In this document: piece after piece, positions 17,772-26,031 of the stretch
Layout of the letters: every line of letters begins with the position of its first letter
Position numbering within the stretch: position 1 is the stretch's first letter
DNA from: SHXR01 sp046160305
GTDB lineage: Bacteria > Pseudomonadota > Gammaproteobacteria > Burkholderiales > SG8-39
Direction of reading: 5' to 3'
Assembly: GCA_046160305.1 (NCBI GenBank)
Contig: JBJXGX010000041.1
Span: forward strand, 37,600-101,599
Length of the DNA stretch: 64,000 bases
The notes under the pieces: generated by a model
Databases searched by the model: none
Told to the model about the DNA's origin: nothing
Seen by the model: the letters and a program-made list of their open reading frames with translations, nothing else
Translations under genes and position numbers: made by a program

Positions 17772-18155
17772 TTATTTCTTGCCGTCGAGTTCAGCGAACA
17801 CTTCACGCGCGCAGCGGAATGCTTCGACACCCGCGGGGATACCGCAATAGATCGCCGCCTGCATGAGCACGGCACGAATCTCATCACGCGTGCATCCGTT
17901 CGTGATCGCGCCTTTAATATGGAGCTTCAATTCCTGCGAGCGATTGAGCGCGGTCAGCATCGACAGATTGAGCATGCTGCGGGTCTTCCGGGGCAGGTCT
18001 TCGTTGGTCCAGATCGCGCCCCAGCAATACTCGCTCACCAGCTCCTGGAACGGCCGGTTGAAATCATCGGACGCCTTGTACGAGCGCTCCACGTACTCCT
18101 TGCCGAGGACCTCGCTACGCGTCTGCAGGCCCTTTTCGAGAAGGTTCTTGTCCAT
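17772..18155 (-). CDS. Carboxymuconolactone decarboxylase family protein
   Basis: Small helical protein of the CMD/AhpD fold, 127 residues. The family helix is EIRAVLMQAAIYCGIPAGVE, with NGCTRDE before it and an N-terminal PFQELVSEYCWGAIW segment. The ATG at 18155 is favoured by GGAG nine bases upstream; an ATG at 18170 is also in frame. Members include gamma-carboxymuconolactone decarboxylase (PcaC) of the beta-ketoadipate pathway and peroxidase-like proteins. The neighbours support a catabolic role, but the reaction is not certain. Confidence 0.82.
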   Translation of the reverse strand: MDKNLLEKGLQTRSEVLGKEYVERSYKASDDFNRPFQELVSEYCWGAIWTNEDLPRKTRSMLNLSMLTALNRSQELKLHIKGAITNGCTRDEIRAVLMQAAIYCGIPAGVEAFRCAREVFAELDGKK

Positions 18156-18295
18156 CGTCGTCGACTCCATTTAGGTGGATTAGGGCGGATGAGTCTAGCA
18201 GCACCCCGTCCCGCCAGCCTGAATCGAAAAGGGATGCTAGATTCGCTCATTCCCGCGCAATGGCGGGCTCATTCCGATTCAAGGAGGCCACCCTG

Positions 18296-18676
18296 ATGGC
18301 GGCGTTTCCGGAAATCCAATGGATGGAGCAATTTCGCGATCGCGTCAATAGCGATGCGGAAATGAGTGTGATTGGTGATTGGTTCACCACATCGATCGCG
18401 TTCACGTTTGGCGAGATGCGGTATGTCGTGGGCGTCGAGAAGGGCAAGATCACGAAACTCAACGCTACGCCGCGCATCGATTCGCGCAGCACGTTCGGAT
18501 TTCGGGCGCCGATGGACGTATGGAACCGATTTGTCGGTCCCAATCCCCCGCCGCTCTATCACGACTTCTTCGCGATGTTGATGCGCATTCCAGAATTCGT
18601 GTTGGAAGGCGATGGACTGGTCGCGATGCAGAACGCCAGAGCGCTGCACCGCATGATGAATCTGATGAGAGGTTGA
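18296..18676 (+). CDS. Small protein, possibly SCP2-like, upstream of an alpha/beta hydrolase
   Basis: 126 residues from the ATG that follows AAGGAGG by a good distance. The pattern of alternating strands (VIGDWFTTSIAFTFGEMRYVV) and a C-terminal helix (DGLVAMQNARALHRMMNLMR) is reminiscent of the SCP2 sterol-carrier fold, but I do not recognise it firmly. It lies 9 bp upstream of the alpha/beta hydrolase gene, so the two are in one operon. A lipid-like ligand for the hydrolase is possible. Confidence 0.6.
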   Translation: MAAFPEIQWMEQFRDRVNSDAEMSVIGDWFTTSIAFTFGEMRYVVGVEKGKITKLNATPRIDSRSTFGFRAPMDVWNRFVGPNPPPLYHDFFAMLMRIPEFVLEGDGLVAMQNARALHRMMNLMRG

Positions 18677-18685
18677 GGACACACG

Positions 18686-19528
18686 ATGCCAGTCCAATAT
18701 GAACCGATCACCGGCCGCTATGTCGAAGTCAAGGAAGGCGGCGACACGTACCGCGTCTTCTTCGAAGAGGCCGGCCAGGGCATTCCCCTCCTTTGCCTGC
18801 ACACCGCCGGGGCGGACAGCCGCCAATGGCGACACGTGCTGAACGATAGCGAGATTACCAAGCGTTTTCGCGTGATCGCATTCGATTTCCCTTATCACGG
18901 CCGCTCGACACCACCCGATGGCTGGTGGCTGAAGAGGTACCGTCTCACGACGAAGAACTACTTGAGCATGATTCGGGCAGTCTGGCAGACGTTGGAGTTG
19001 AAACGCCCGGTTGTAATGGGCTGCTCCATGGGCGGCGCAATCTCTCTCAAGGTCGCAGCGGACTATCAGAACGAGCTCACCGGCATCGTCGGCCTGGAAT
19101 CGACTGCATTCGCGCAGGGACGTTACAACGAGTTCCTGCATCACCCCGCTATCCACGGCGGTGAACTCTGCGCGAGCTATACGATGGGGCTGAACGCACC
19201 TTCGAGCCCCGAGGTGAACAAGCGCGAGAACTGGTGGTACTACGCGCAAGGCGGTCCCGGCATCTATGCGGGCGATGCGCACTTCTACAGCTTCGATTGG
19301 GACGCGCGCGAAGACATCAAACGCATCGACACAAAGAAATGCAAAGTCTCGCTCCTCACCGGCGAGTACGACTACTCGTGTACGCCCGCGATGACGGAGG
19401 CCGTCGCAAAAGACATCCCCGGCTGCCGGATCACCATCATGAAGGGCATGGGGCATTTCCCGATGGTGGAGAACTACGCGGCGTTTCGACCCTTTCTCCT
19501 GCCGGAATTGCAATATATGGCGGGCTAA
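18686..19528 (+). CDS. Alpha/beta hydrolase
   Basis: Cytosolic serine hydrolase of 280 residues. The oxyanion stretch is LLCLHTAGADSR, the nucleophile elbow GCSMGGA (Ser about residue 113), the acid lies in LLTGEYDYSC and the catalytic His in MKGMGHFPM. Such enzymes cleave esters, lactones or C-C bonds of ring-cleavage products. It is placed between the SCP2-like protein and an SDR dehydrogenase, and opposite a CMD-family protein, which points to an aromatic or terpenoid breakdown module. Confidence 0.83.
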   Translation: MPVQYEPITGRYVEVKEGGDTYRVFFEEAGQGIPLLCLHTAGADSRQWRHVLNDSEITKRFRVIAFDFPYHGRSTPPDGWWLKRYRLTTKNYLSMIRAVWQTLELKRPVVMGCSMGGAISLKVAADYQNELTGIVGLESTAFAQGRYNEFLHHPAIHGGELCASYTMGLNAPSSPEVNKRENWWYYAQGGPGIYAGDAHFYSFDWDAREDIKRIDTKKCKVSLLTGEYDYSCTPAMTEAVAKDIPGCRITIMKGMGHFPMVENYAAFRPFLLPELQYMAG

Positions 19529-19552
19529 GAATCCGCGAGGAGAGGTCGAACG

Positions 19553-20299
19553 GTGCAACGACTGCAGGGCCGATCAGCACTAGTCACCGGTGGCAACACG
19601 GGCATCGGTCGCGCGATCGCACTCGCGTACGCCAATGAGGGGGCGGACGTCGCCGTGGCATGGATCGATCGCGAAGCGGAGGCCGTGTCGCTCGTCGAAG
19701 AAATTCGGGCGATCGGCCGGCGTGCCCTCGCGGTGCGCGCCGATGTCACGCGGGAGGCCGACGTGGTCGCGCTCTTTCGCGATGTCGATGCCGGATTCGG
19801 CAAGCTCGACATCCTGGTCAGCAACGCCGGCATCCAGCGCCCGCAAGCCATTACCGACATGACCATCGATGATTGGGATCGCATGATGGCGGTGCATCTG
19901 CGCGGCGCGTTTCTTTGCGGACGCGAGGCGGCCCGCTACATGACGCCACGGCGGGTCGGGTGGATCATCTTCACGTGTTCGCAGCTTGGCTATATCGGGC
20001 GAGAGCGCTACACCGCCTACTCTGCCGCGAAGGCCGGGCTCATCGTGTTCATGCGATCGCTCGCGAAGGAGCTTGCGCCCCACGGCATTCTCGTGAACGG
20101 CGTATCACCGGGGCTCGTCGATACCGGCTTCGATCCGTTGTCCGAGGAAGTGAAGCGGGCGCATGCCGCGAGCCTGCCGCTCAAGCGCCTCGGCACGCCC
20201 GAAGACATGACGAGTGCTTATATATTTCTCGCTTCCGACGAAGCGCGCTACTACTGCGGACAGCTGCTGCACCCGAACGGTGGAGAGATCATGCCGTAG
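19553..20299 (+). CDS. Short-chain dehydrogenase/reductase
   Basis: Classical SDR of 248 residues. Cofactor motif TGGNTGIG is at residues 13-20, NAGI follows strand 4, and the catalytic YSAAK is about 156-160 with Ser in FTCSQ. Closest in style to glucose 1-dehydrogenase and 3-oxoacyl-ACP reductase-like SDRs. It starts at GTG with GAGGAGAGG upstream, 24 bp after the hydrolase gene, and ends the small plus-strand operon. Confidence 0.85.
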   Translation: MQRLQGRSALVTGGNTGIGRAIALAYANEGADVAVAWIDREAEAVSLVEEIRAIGRRALAVRADVTREADVVALFRDVDAGFGKLDILVSNAGIQRPQAITDMTIDDWDRMMAVHLRGAFLCGREAARYMTPRRVGWIIFTCSQLGYIGRERYTAYSAAKAGLIVFMRSLAKELAPHGILVNGVSPGLVDTGFDPLSEEVKRAHAASLPLKRLGTPEDMTSAYIFLASDEARYYCGQLLHPNGGEIMP

Positions 20300-20335
20300 G
20301 AATCCGCGCAGCGAACCGCGCTGGTTCCTGCGGCA

Positions 20336-20800
20336 TCAATAATCGTCGGCCCGCTTCGCTTTCTTCGAGTTGGCCCCGCAGGCGCCGGTGTGTTTGCCCT
20401 GCATCGAACTCTTCATGGTCATCACCTCGCCGGACCTTTGCGTCATTCGCATCTGCGTCTCGCCGCTGTAGGTCTTGCCGGCATACTTGATCCTGCCCTC
20501 GCCGTCCATCGTGCCGTCCTTGCCCTTGCACTCGATGCGCCAGCTCACCGTGTCGCCCACCGCTTTTTGTTCCTTCACGATGCAGCGCTGGTCTTTGTCG
20601 GACATATCCGGGACGAGATCTTTTTTCGTCACGCACTGGTTGACGGTCTGTGCCGGCATCGCGAACGGCATGCCGACCATCTCCATTTTCACCGTGACTT
20701 CCCAGTTTCCCTCCTGCATGTTGGCCCGGGCCGCACCGATCAACGCGAGGCCAAGTGCTGCGCCGAGGACGGTGGCTTTTAGGCATGTTGTCAGAATCAC
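20336..20800 (-). CDS. DUF3617 domain periplasmic protein
   Basis: Secreted protein of unknown function, 154 residues. The GTG at 20800 is selected because AAGGAGCG precedes it and a signal peptide (cleavage near ARAN) follows; a longer frame has no good start. DUF3617 features are visible: GNWEVTVKMEMVGMPFAM, a conserved pair of cysteines in VNQCVTKKD and QRCIVKEQ, and a beta-rich C-terminus. It is divergently transcribed from the secreted HExxH protein, with 67 bp between the starts. Confidence 0.75.
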   Translation of the reverse strand: MILTTCLKATVLGAALGLALIGAARANMQEGNWEVTVKMEMVGMPFAMPAQTVNQCVTKKDLVPDMSDKDQRCIVKEQKAVGDTVSWRIECKGKDGTMDGEGRIKYAGKTYSGETQMRMTQRSGEVMTMKSSMQGKHTGACGANSKKAKRADDY

Positions 20801-20867
20801 GAGGCGCTCCTTGCGGAAATGAATGTTAGATTGCTGGCCACGATTATCACCTTGGCCGGAGGGGATT

Positions 20868-21518
20868 TTGATTCGAATCGCCATCGCGATACTGATATCG
20901 CTCGTCCTGCCGGCAGTTGCTCCGGTCCAGGCGCAGGTCTGCAAATGCATCGACGTGGGCGACATCAAGGCGCGGATCACAGAGGCGAATACAGCTATTT
21001 CCGCCTATTCGAACGAAATGCGGAAAATGGTGGAGCAGATGCAACGCACGCATGACCCTATCGCGTACACCCCCGCGCGGCGCCAGAAACTGCAGAGTCA
21101 CGTTCAAGAAGCACTTAACCAGGCCAACAGCGGCAGGATCCCGACCGCGCCAACGATGGGTGACAATGCGGGCGGCACCGACAATCTGTGCAACATGACG
21201 ATCAACCTGCATCCATCGGCCACGGCATGCATGCGGGAAAGCGTAAAGCGCCACGAGCAACATCACCGCGACGAATGCCTCAAGACGCGCAGCGTCGGAG
21301 CGATTGCAGGGTCGATCGTCTCGGGAAAGGACCGCTTCGAGCGCGGCAACACGAGCCTGATCCAATACGCGACCGAGGAAATCGGCGGCTACAGCACCGA
21401 GCTTGCCTTCTTGCAAAACGAACTCACGCGCCTTGCGCGTTCGGAAGAATGCAATCCGAAGCCGAAACCCGAGGTACGCGATTACACCAGTCAGCCGCGT
21501 CAGGGCAGAACGCGGTAG
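20868..21518 (+). CDS. Secreted cysteine-rich protein with HExxH motif
   Basis: Not firmly recognised. The TTG at 20868 is preceded by GGAGGGG and yields a signal peptide ending at VQAQ; a Met 15 codons upstream lacks a ribosome site. The mature protein of about 195 residues has six cysteines (the first two as CKC), a helical region, then HEQHH at residues 129-133 followed by RDEC and, about 40 residues on, EEIGGYSTELAFL. HExxH with a downstream Glu-rich helix fits a zinc metalloprotease-like fold. It may be a periplasmic peptidase or an inactive relative. Confidence 0.6.
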   Translation: MIRIAIAILISLVLPAVAPVQAQVCKCIDVGDIKARITEANTAISAYSNEMRKMVEQMQRTHDPIAYTPARRQKLQSHVQEALNQANSGRIPTAPTMGDNAGGTDNLCNMTINLHPSATACMRESVKRHEQHHRDECLKTRSVGAIAGSIVSGKDRFERGNTSLIQYATEEIGGYSTELAFLQNELTRLARSEECNPKPKPEVRDYTSQPRQGRTR

Positions 21519-21561
21519 CAAGCGAGGCAATACGTTACGACGGCACGGATCCAATCCGGCA

Positions 21562-22395
21562 ATGTGGCTGCGGCATAGCTACCCACTGCGGCTCGCGCTG
21601 CTGCTCGCGGGTTTAGCGGGCGCCGCCGCGAGCGCTGCAAGCGACAAACCCTTCCCCGGCGGCGCTGCGGCATACCTTGTCGAGGCGCAGGGCCGCACGC
21701 TCTGGTCACGCGAAGCGGATCGCACCCTGCCCCCGGCGAGTCTCACCAAGATCATGACCGCGCTGCTGTTTCTCGAGAGCGGCTTGCCGCTAGATGGTGC
21801 CGTAACGATGAGCGCGAATGTGCAGCGCGCGACGGGCACACGCCTTCGCTTGCGCGCGGGCGAGCAGATGCGTACCCGCGATGTGCTGGCGGCCATGCTG
21901 CTCTACTCGGCCAACGACGCCTGCCTGGCGCTGGCCGAACACGTGGCGGGGTCGAAGGTGCGATTCGCGGAATCGATGAATGCTCGCGCCCACGCGCTCA
22001 ACCTCACGCAAACCCATTTCACCAATCCCTGCGGACACGACGAGCCCAAGCATCGCTCGAGCGTACGCGACCTCGCGACCTTGACCCGGGTCGCCATGCG
22101 ACAACCCGTGTTCGCCGAGCTTGTCGGGACGGTCGACGTTCGCGTCAGCACGTTGGGTGGTCGCGCATTCCATATCGAGAACAAGAACGAGATCGTGGGG
22201 CGATATGAAGGCGCGATCGGCGTAAAAAGCGGCTTCACGCCACGCGCCGGAAATTGCCTGGTAGCGTTGGTCGAACGCGACGGCGTAAGCGTATTGCTTG
22301 TCGTGCTGAACGCACCGAATCGCTGGTGGGACACCACGGCGGTCCTCGATCGTGCATTCGAGCAAATGCGATCCGCGTCGAGACCGGGCAATTGA
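21562..22395 (+). CDS. D-alanyl-D-alanine carboxypeptidase (S11 family)
   Basis: Periplasmic penicillin-binding protein that trims peptidoglycan stem peptides, 277 residues. Serine-protease motifs are complete: SLTK, SAN and KSG (SxxK, SxN, K[T/S]G). A signal peptide ends near ASAAS. It lacks the C-terminal domain and membrane anchor of DacA or DacC, which is typical of the shorter DacD/PBP7-like members. The ATG at 21562 is chosen as the first giving a signal peptide. The downstream membrane protein overlaps its stop (TTGA). Confidence 0.85.
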   Translation: MWLRHSYPLRLALLLAGLAGAAASAASDKPFPGGAAAYLVEAQGRTLWSREADRTLPPASLTKIMTALLFLESGLPLDGAVTMSANVQRATGTRLRLRAGEQMRTRDVLAAMLLYSANDACLALAEHVAGSKVRFAESMNARAHALNLTQTHFTNPCGHDEPKHRSSVRDLATLTRVAMRQPVFAELVGTVDVRVSTLGGRAFHIENKNEIVGRYEGAIGVKSGFTPRAGNCLVALVERDGVSVLLVVLNAPNRWWDTTAVLDRAFEQMRSASRPGN

Positions 22396-23792
22396 TCCTG
22401 TCGCCGGGATTCCGGACGACGGCACTACTCGGCGTGCCGGTGGTGCTCGCCTACCTGAACAGCCTATCGGGCGCATTCCAGTTCGATGACTTCAATGTCA
22501 TTGTCGACAACCCGGTCGCGCATTCACTTGAAGCCTGGTGGGGCGACCTGGGACATGGCATTCGCCCGGCACTCAAGCTGACGTATGCGATCAACTGGAC
22601 CCTGTGGCCGAATCCGCCGGGCTTTCATGTTTTCAATGGTGGCGTTCATTTGGTGAACACCGTTCTGGTGTTCGTATTGGCACGCTTGCTGATCGAGACA
22701 TACGGTGAACCCACGAAGCGCCATGCCCCGGCTGCGGCAGTGATCGCGGCATTACTGTTTGCACTCCATCCGGCACAGACCGAGGCAGTGACGTATATCA
22801 GCGGACGATCTACCAGCCTGATGGCGACGTTCTACCTCGGCAGCATCGTCTGCTACATCACCGCGACCTTGCGTGAGCGAAGCGCCCAACTGCACGGGCT
22901 GTCGGCGTTGCTGTTTTGCCTCGCCATCGCGGCCAAGGAATCGGCGATTGCATTACCGTTCGCATTGCTCGTTTGGGAAGCGAGCCGGCGCGCGCCGCGG
23001 ACTTGGATGCAGGTGGCACGCCGTCTGGCGATACACGGAGCGGTTCTCGTCGCAGCCGCGGTGCTGCTGATTTGCCATCCGATCTATGGGGAACGCGTGA
23101 TTCCGAATATCGATCCGGATTCGATCTCGCGGAACCTGCGCACGCAGATCGATGCGGTGACATATCTCGTTACCCGAATGATCGCGATTCACCCGCTGAA
23201 TATCGATCCGGACTTGCGGGTCGTCACCGCGTGGTCGACGCTATTGGTGCTCAAGGCGTTTTTCATCGTGGCAATATTCGCACTCGGAATCCGGCTGCTG
23301 CGCCGCCGACCGTGGTGGGGCTTCGGCATCCTTTGGTTCTTCGTACAGCTCGCACCCACCAATTCCCTGCTGCCGCGGCTCGATCTCGCCAACGATCGAC
23401 AGATCTATTTAGCGAGCATTGGTCTCTTCGTTGCCATCGGCTTGGAAGTCGAGCTGCTGCGGGAGCGCATCGCCTGGACCGCGAGCCTGATTCGACCGTT
23501 GGTCATGGCGCTCTTGGTCATGTTCGGGACGCTGACGGCACTGCGCAACCGCGACTACGCAACCGAGATTCGATTGTGGGAGCAAACAGCAAACGTGTCG
23601 CCCAACAAGCCACGCGTCTTCAACAATCTTGGCTTCGCCTATAGCGGCGCCGGCTGCCTGCAACAGGCCGAGGCTGCCTACCGGCAGGCGCTACGGCTGG
23701 ATCCCGAGTACGCCGTTGCGCGCGACAATCTTGCGAGCCTTCTCGAACGAGCGAGGGCGGAGCCCACGCTCCGCTGCGACCGTACGGGCTAA
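22392..23792 (+). CDS. TMTC/O-mannosyltransferase-like membrane protein with C-terminal TPR
   Basis: Multi-pass membrane protein of 466 residues. After the first helix comes FQFDDFNVIVDNP, the acidic loop of GT-C transferases that use lipid-linked sugars. HPAQTEAVTYISGRSTSLMA and AKESAIALPFALLVWE are characteristic of the TMTC group. The C-terminus ends in one or two tetratricopeptide repeats (RVFNNLGFAYSGAGCLQQAE). The start is a TTG overlapping the carboxypeptidase stop; no better start fits. It probably glycosylates an exported protein or envelope component. Confidence 0.75.
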   Translation: MILSPGFRTTALLGVPVVLAYLNSLSGAFQFDDFNVIVDNPVAHSLEAWWGDLGHGIRPALKLTYAINWTLWPNPPGFHVFNGGVHLVNTVLVFVLARLLIETYGEPTKRHAPAAAVIAALLFALHPAQTEAVTYISGRSTSLMATFYLGSIVCYITATLRERSAQLHGLSALLFCLAIAAKESAIALPFALLVWEASRRAPRTWMQVARRLAIHGAVLVAAAVLLICHPIYGERVIPNIDPDSISRNLRTQIDAVTYLVTRMIAIHPLNIDPDLRVVTAWSTLLVLKAFFIVAIFALGIRLLRRRPWWGFGILWFFVQLAPTNSLLPRLDLANDRQIYLASIGLFVAIGLEVELLRERIAWTASLIRPLVMALLVMFGTLTALRNRDYATEIRLWEQTANVSPNKPRVFNNLGFAYSGAGCLQQAEAAYRQALRLDPEYAVARDNLASLLERARAEPTLRCDRTG

Positions 23793-23925
23793 AGCGCGTA
23801 CCCCGCATTACCAAGTCATGCATTGTGCACATTCAGACTTCGATGAGCTCAGCCCGAACGGTCGACAGCAAATTGATGCTCGCCGCGTTCACGACCTCTC
23901 CTCGCTGAACAGTTCTCCGTCCTGA

Positions 23926-23970
23926 TTTTCCTCTGCGTTCTCCGCGTCCTCCGTGGTGAATTTTTGAGGG
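23926..23970. repeat. CTCTGYG-type simple intergenic repeat, single arm
   Basis: A stretch of short pyrimidine units (CCTCTGCG, CTCCGCG, CCTCCGTGGTGAATTT) between convergent genes. The same family, there as paired arms, occurs at 38267-38434 and 40038-40155. Here only one arm is seen. The rest of 23793-23997 shows no gene. Confidence 0.6.
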
Positions 23971-23997
23971 TCTGCGTTGGGCTACGTAACAACACAT

Positions 23998-25311
23998 TCA
24001 ATGCGAAAATTTCGGCAACCACGTCGCAAGCGGTGGAAACACGATGATCATCGCGATCAGCAACATGACGCAGGCGATGAACGGACCACCGGCGAGGTAG
24101 ACGTCCCGCATCGTCGTCCCCGGTGGCGCGACGCCTTTCATCACGAATAGAAGCAGTCCGAATGGCGGGGTCGTGTAGCCGATCTCCAGCGCCAGGAGCA
24201 TGATCAATCCGAACCAGGTGAGATCGAAGCCGAGCGTTTTCGCGAGCGGAAAGAAGATCGGCGCGGTCAGCATCATCATCGAGAGCTGATCCATGAAACA
24301 GCCAAGAAAAAGAATGATGCCGATCATGATCATCAGCATCCCCATCGGCGTCAGCTCGAAACCCAGGAAATAACCGACCAGACCGCTCGAGCTGCCGGTG
24401 AAGGCAAGTACCTGCGCGAACGTGGCCGATCCGAAGATCACGAGAAACGACATCACGGTCACGCGCAGTGCGCCATCGACCGACTTCTTGAAGGCCTTCC
24501 ACGTCAGCAATCGGTACGCCGCCGCGAGCAGCAATACCGCGAGTGCACCCAAGGCCGCGGCTTCGGTCGGCGTACTCCAGCCGACGATCATGATGACCAC
24601 CGAGAACACGATGACCCCGACCATCGGCACGACATCAACCAGGATCAGTCGCCACTTCTCGCGTGTGCTGACCCGTTCGGCGACGTACTTCGGCGCCGCG
24701 GTGGGATCGTAGACCGTCCATCCCCAGATGAGTACGCCATACATTAGCGCAAGCACCAATCCGGGAATGACACCGGCGATCAGCAGGTCGCCCACATCGG
24801 TCTGACCAAGCGTTGCCAGCAATACGGTGAGTGCAGAGGGCGGGATGATGACCGCGAGTCCCCCGACACCCATGATCGGACCCATCGACAGATATTTGTT
24901 GTAGCCGCGCTTCATCATCTCCGGGACCATCAGGGAGCCGAGCAATGCGCAGGCGCCCATGCTGGATCCGGCGGGCCCGGCGAACGCGGTGCCACCGATC
25001 AAGGTGACATACGCGAGCCGTCCAGGCACATTCCCCATCAGCTTGTCGACGGCGTTGAAGAATCGTGTCGCGAGCCCGGTGTGATAAAAGAACTCGCCCA
25101 TCAACAGAAACATCGGGATCGGCACCAATGCGAAGTTGGTCATCGCACCAAAGCCGTTGTTGATGATCTGCCAAAGGCCGCGCTCGCCGCCCATGAAAAG
25201 AAGCGCGGCGATGATATTGGTCGCGAAAAACGCAATCGCGACCGGAATACCAAGCATCATGAATCCGACGCCGCAACCGAATAGAATCGCGGCCGCCCAA
25301 TACCACTCCAT
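23998..25311 (-). CDS. dctM: TRAP transporter large permease (DctM), system 2
   Basis: Large membrane subunit of TRAP system 2, 437 residues. Recognisable by FALVPIPMFLLMGEFFYHTG, AFAGPAGSSMGACALLGS, MGVGGLAVIIPPSALTVLL and TTPPFGLLLFVMKGVAPP. Last gene of its operon, 5 bp after the small permease. An extra loop near residues 205-240 is longer than in system 1. Confidence 0.9.
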   Translation of the reverse strand: MEWYWAAAILFGCGVGFMMLGIPVAIAFFATNIIAALLFMGGERGLWQIINNGFGAMTNFALVPIPMFLLMGEFFYHTGLATRFFNAVDKLMGNVPGRLAYVTLIGGTAFAGPAGSSMGACALLGSLMVPEMMKRGYNKYLSMGPIMGVGGLAVIIPPSALTVLLATLGQTDVGDLLIAGVIPGLVLALMYGVLIWGWTVYDPTAAPKYVAERVSTREKWRLILVDVVPMVGVIVFSVVIMIVGWSTPTEAAALGALAVLLLAAAYRLLTWKAFKKSVDGALRVTVMSFLVIFGSATFAQVLAFTGSSSGLVGYFLGFELTPMGMLMIMIGIILFLGCFMDQLSMMMLTAPIFFPLAKTLGFDLTWFGLIMLLALEIGYTTPPFGLLLFVMKGVAPPGTTMRDVYLAGGPFIACVMLLIAMIIVFPPLATWLPKFSH

Positions 25312-25316
25312 CGCGG

Positions 25317-25835
25317 CTATTCCTTGGCCGAATTGATGGCGGCGCCCATCGAGCCGAGGAAGTCTTCGCTCCTCGCGACGAATCGGGCGAATTCGATCGC
25401 CATCATCAGGAACGACAACGGGATCCAGACCACGAGCATCCAGCGCGGCGTATCGAACACGCGCGTGTCCTGCCTCGCTTCAGTGAAATCACGAATCGCC
25501 ACCTCGAATCCATACCAGGCGAGCACGGCGCATACGAGAATGCTTGCAAGCCCGATGGCCTGCGTGGCGCGAAACCGCGCAGCCGGGCGCAAATACATCA
25601 GCATGATTTCGACGAACACATGACCCTTCTCGCGCACGAGCCAAGGTGCGCCAAGGCACGGAATCAGCAACAACGAATATTCGCTGAAGGTGAAGAAGAT
25701 CGCCGAACCTTGAAAACCCAGGTTCCGCAGGACGACATCAACGACGATCGTCACCATCATCGCCACCATCAGGAAGCCGGCGAGCCAGGCCATTGTGTTG
25801 AGGATCGTGGTGTGGGTGCGTGTGATTGCGTTCAT
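25317..25835 (-). CDS. dctQ: TRAP transporter small permease (DctQ), system 2
   Basis: Small four-helix TRAP subunit, 172 residues from the ATG at 25835; the frame extends upstream but only through repeat DNA. Landmarks are VVDVVLRNLGF after helix 1 and REKGHVFVEIMLMYL in the loop. It is separated from its binding-protein gene by an unusual 196-bp spacer holding a strong inverted repeat. Confidence 0.85.
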   Translation of the reverse strand: MNAITRTHTTILNTMAWLAGFLMVAMMVTIVVDVVLRNLGFQGSAIFFTFSEYSLLLIPCLGAPWLVREKGHVFVEIMLMYLRPAARFRATQAIGLASILVCAVLAWYGFEVAIRDFTEARQDTRVFDTPRWMLVVWIPLSFLMMAIEFARFVARSEDFLGSMGAAINSAKE

Positions 25836-25868
25836 CGCAGCTTGACGGAGGGCATTTGGGACAAAGGG

Positions 25869-26011
25869 AAACGGGAAACGAGAAAAGGGAAACGCCAAGC
25901 GCCAAGCGCCAAGCGCGGCGCGTAGAACGTGGCGCCGACAGCGGTATCAGAAGACCCCTGCAACCTCACCGGCAGGGCTAAATCACATTTCCCTTTTCCC
26001 GTTTCCCGTTT
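25869..26011. repeat. Inverted repeat with GCCAAGC tandem inside TRAP operon 2
   Basis: Arms of 24 nt at 25869-25892 and 25988-26011 are complementary with a single mismatch (core AAACGGGAAACG-GAAAAGGGAAA). Next to the left arm are three tandem GCCAAGC units (25894-25914). The element lies between dctP and dctQ, where a stable RNA hairpin could protect the upstream binding-protein message or reduce read-through. Confidence 0.8.
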
Positions 26012-26031
26012 CACTTTTCCCGTTCATTCAA

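Noticed and set aside
18269..19558. Long antisense frame of 429 codons opposite the alpha/beta hydrolase.
   Set aside because: Shadow of a high-GC gene; the sense strand shows clear domain motifs, the antisense none.
25894..25914. Three tandem GCCAAGC units, and the heptamer arrays, as possible CRISPR repeats.
   Set aside because: Units are 7 bp without spacers; no cas genes are present.
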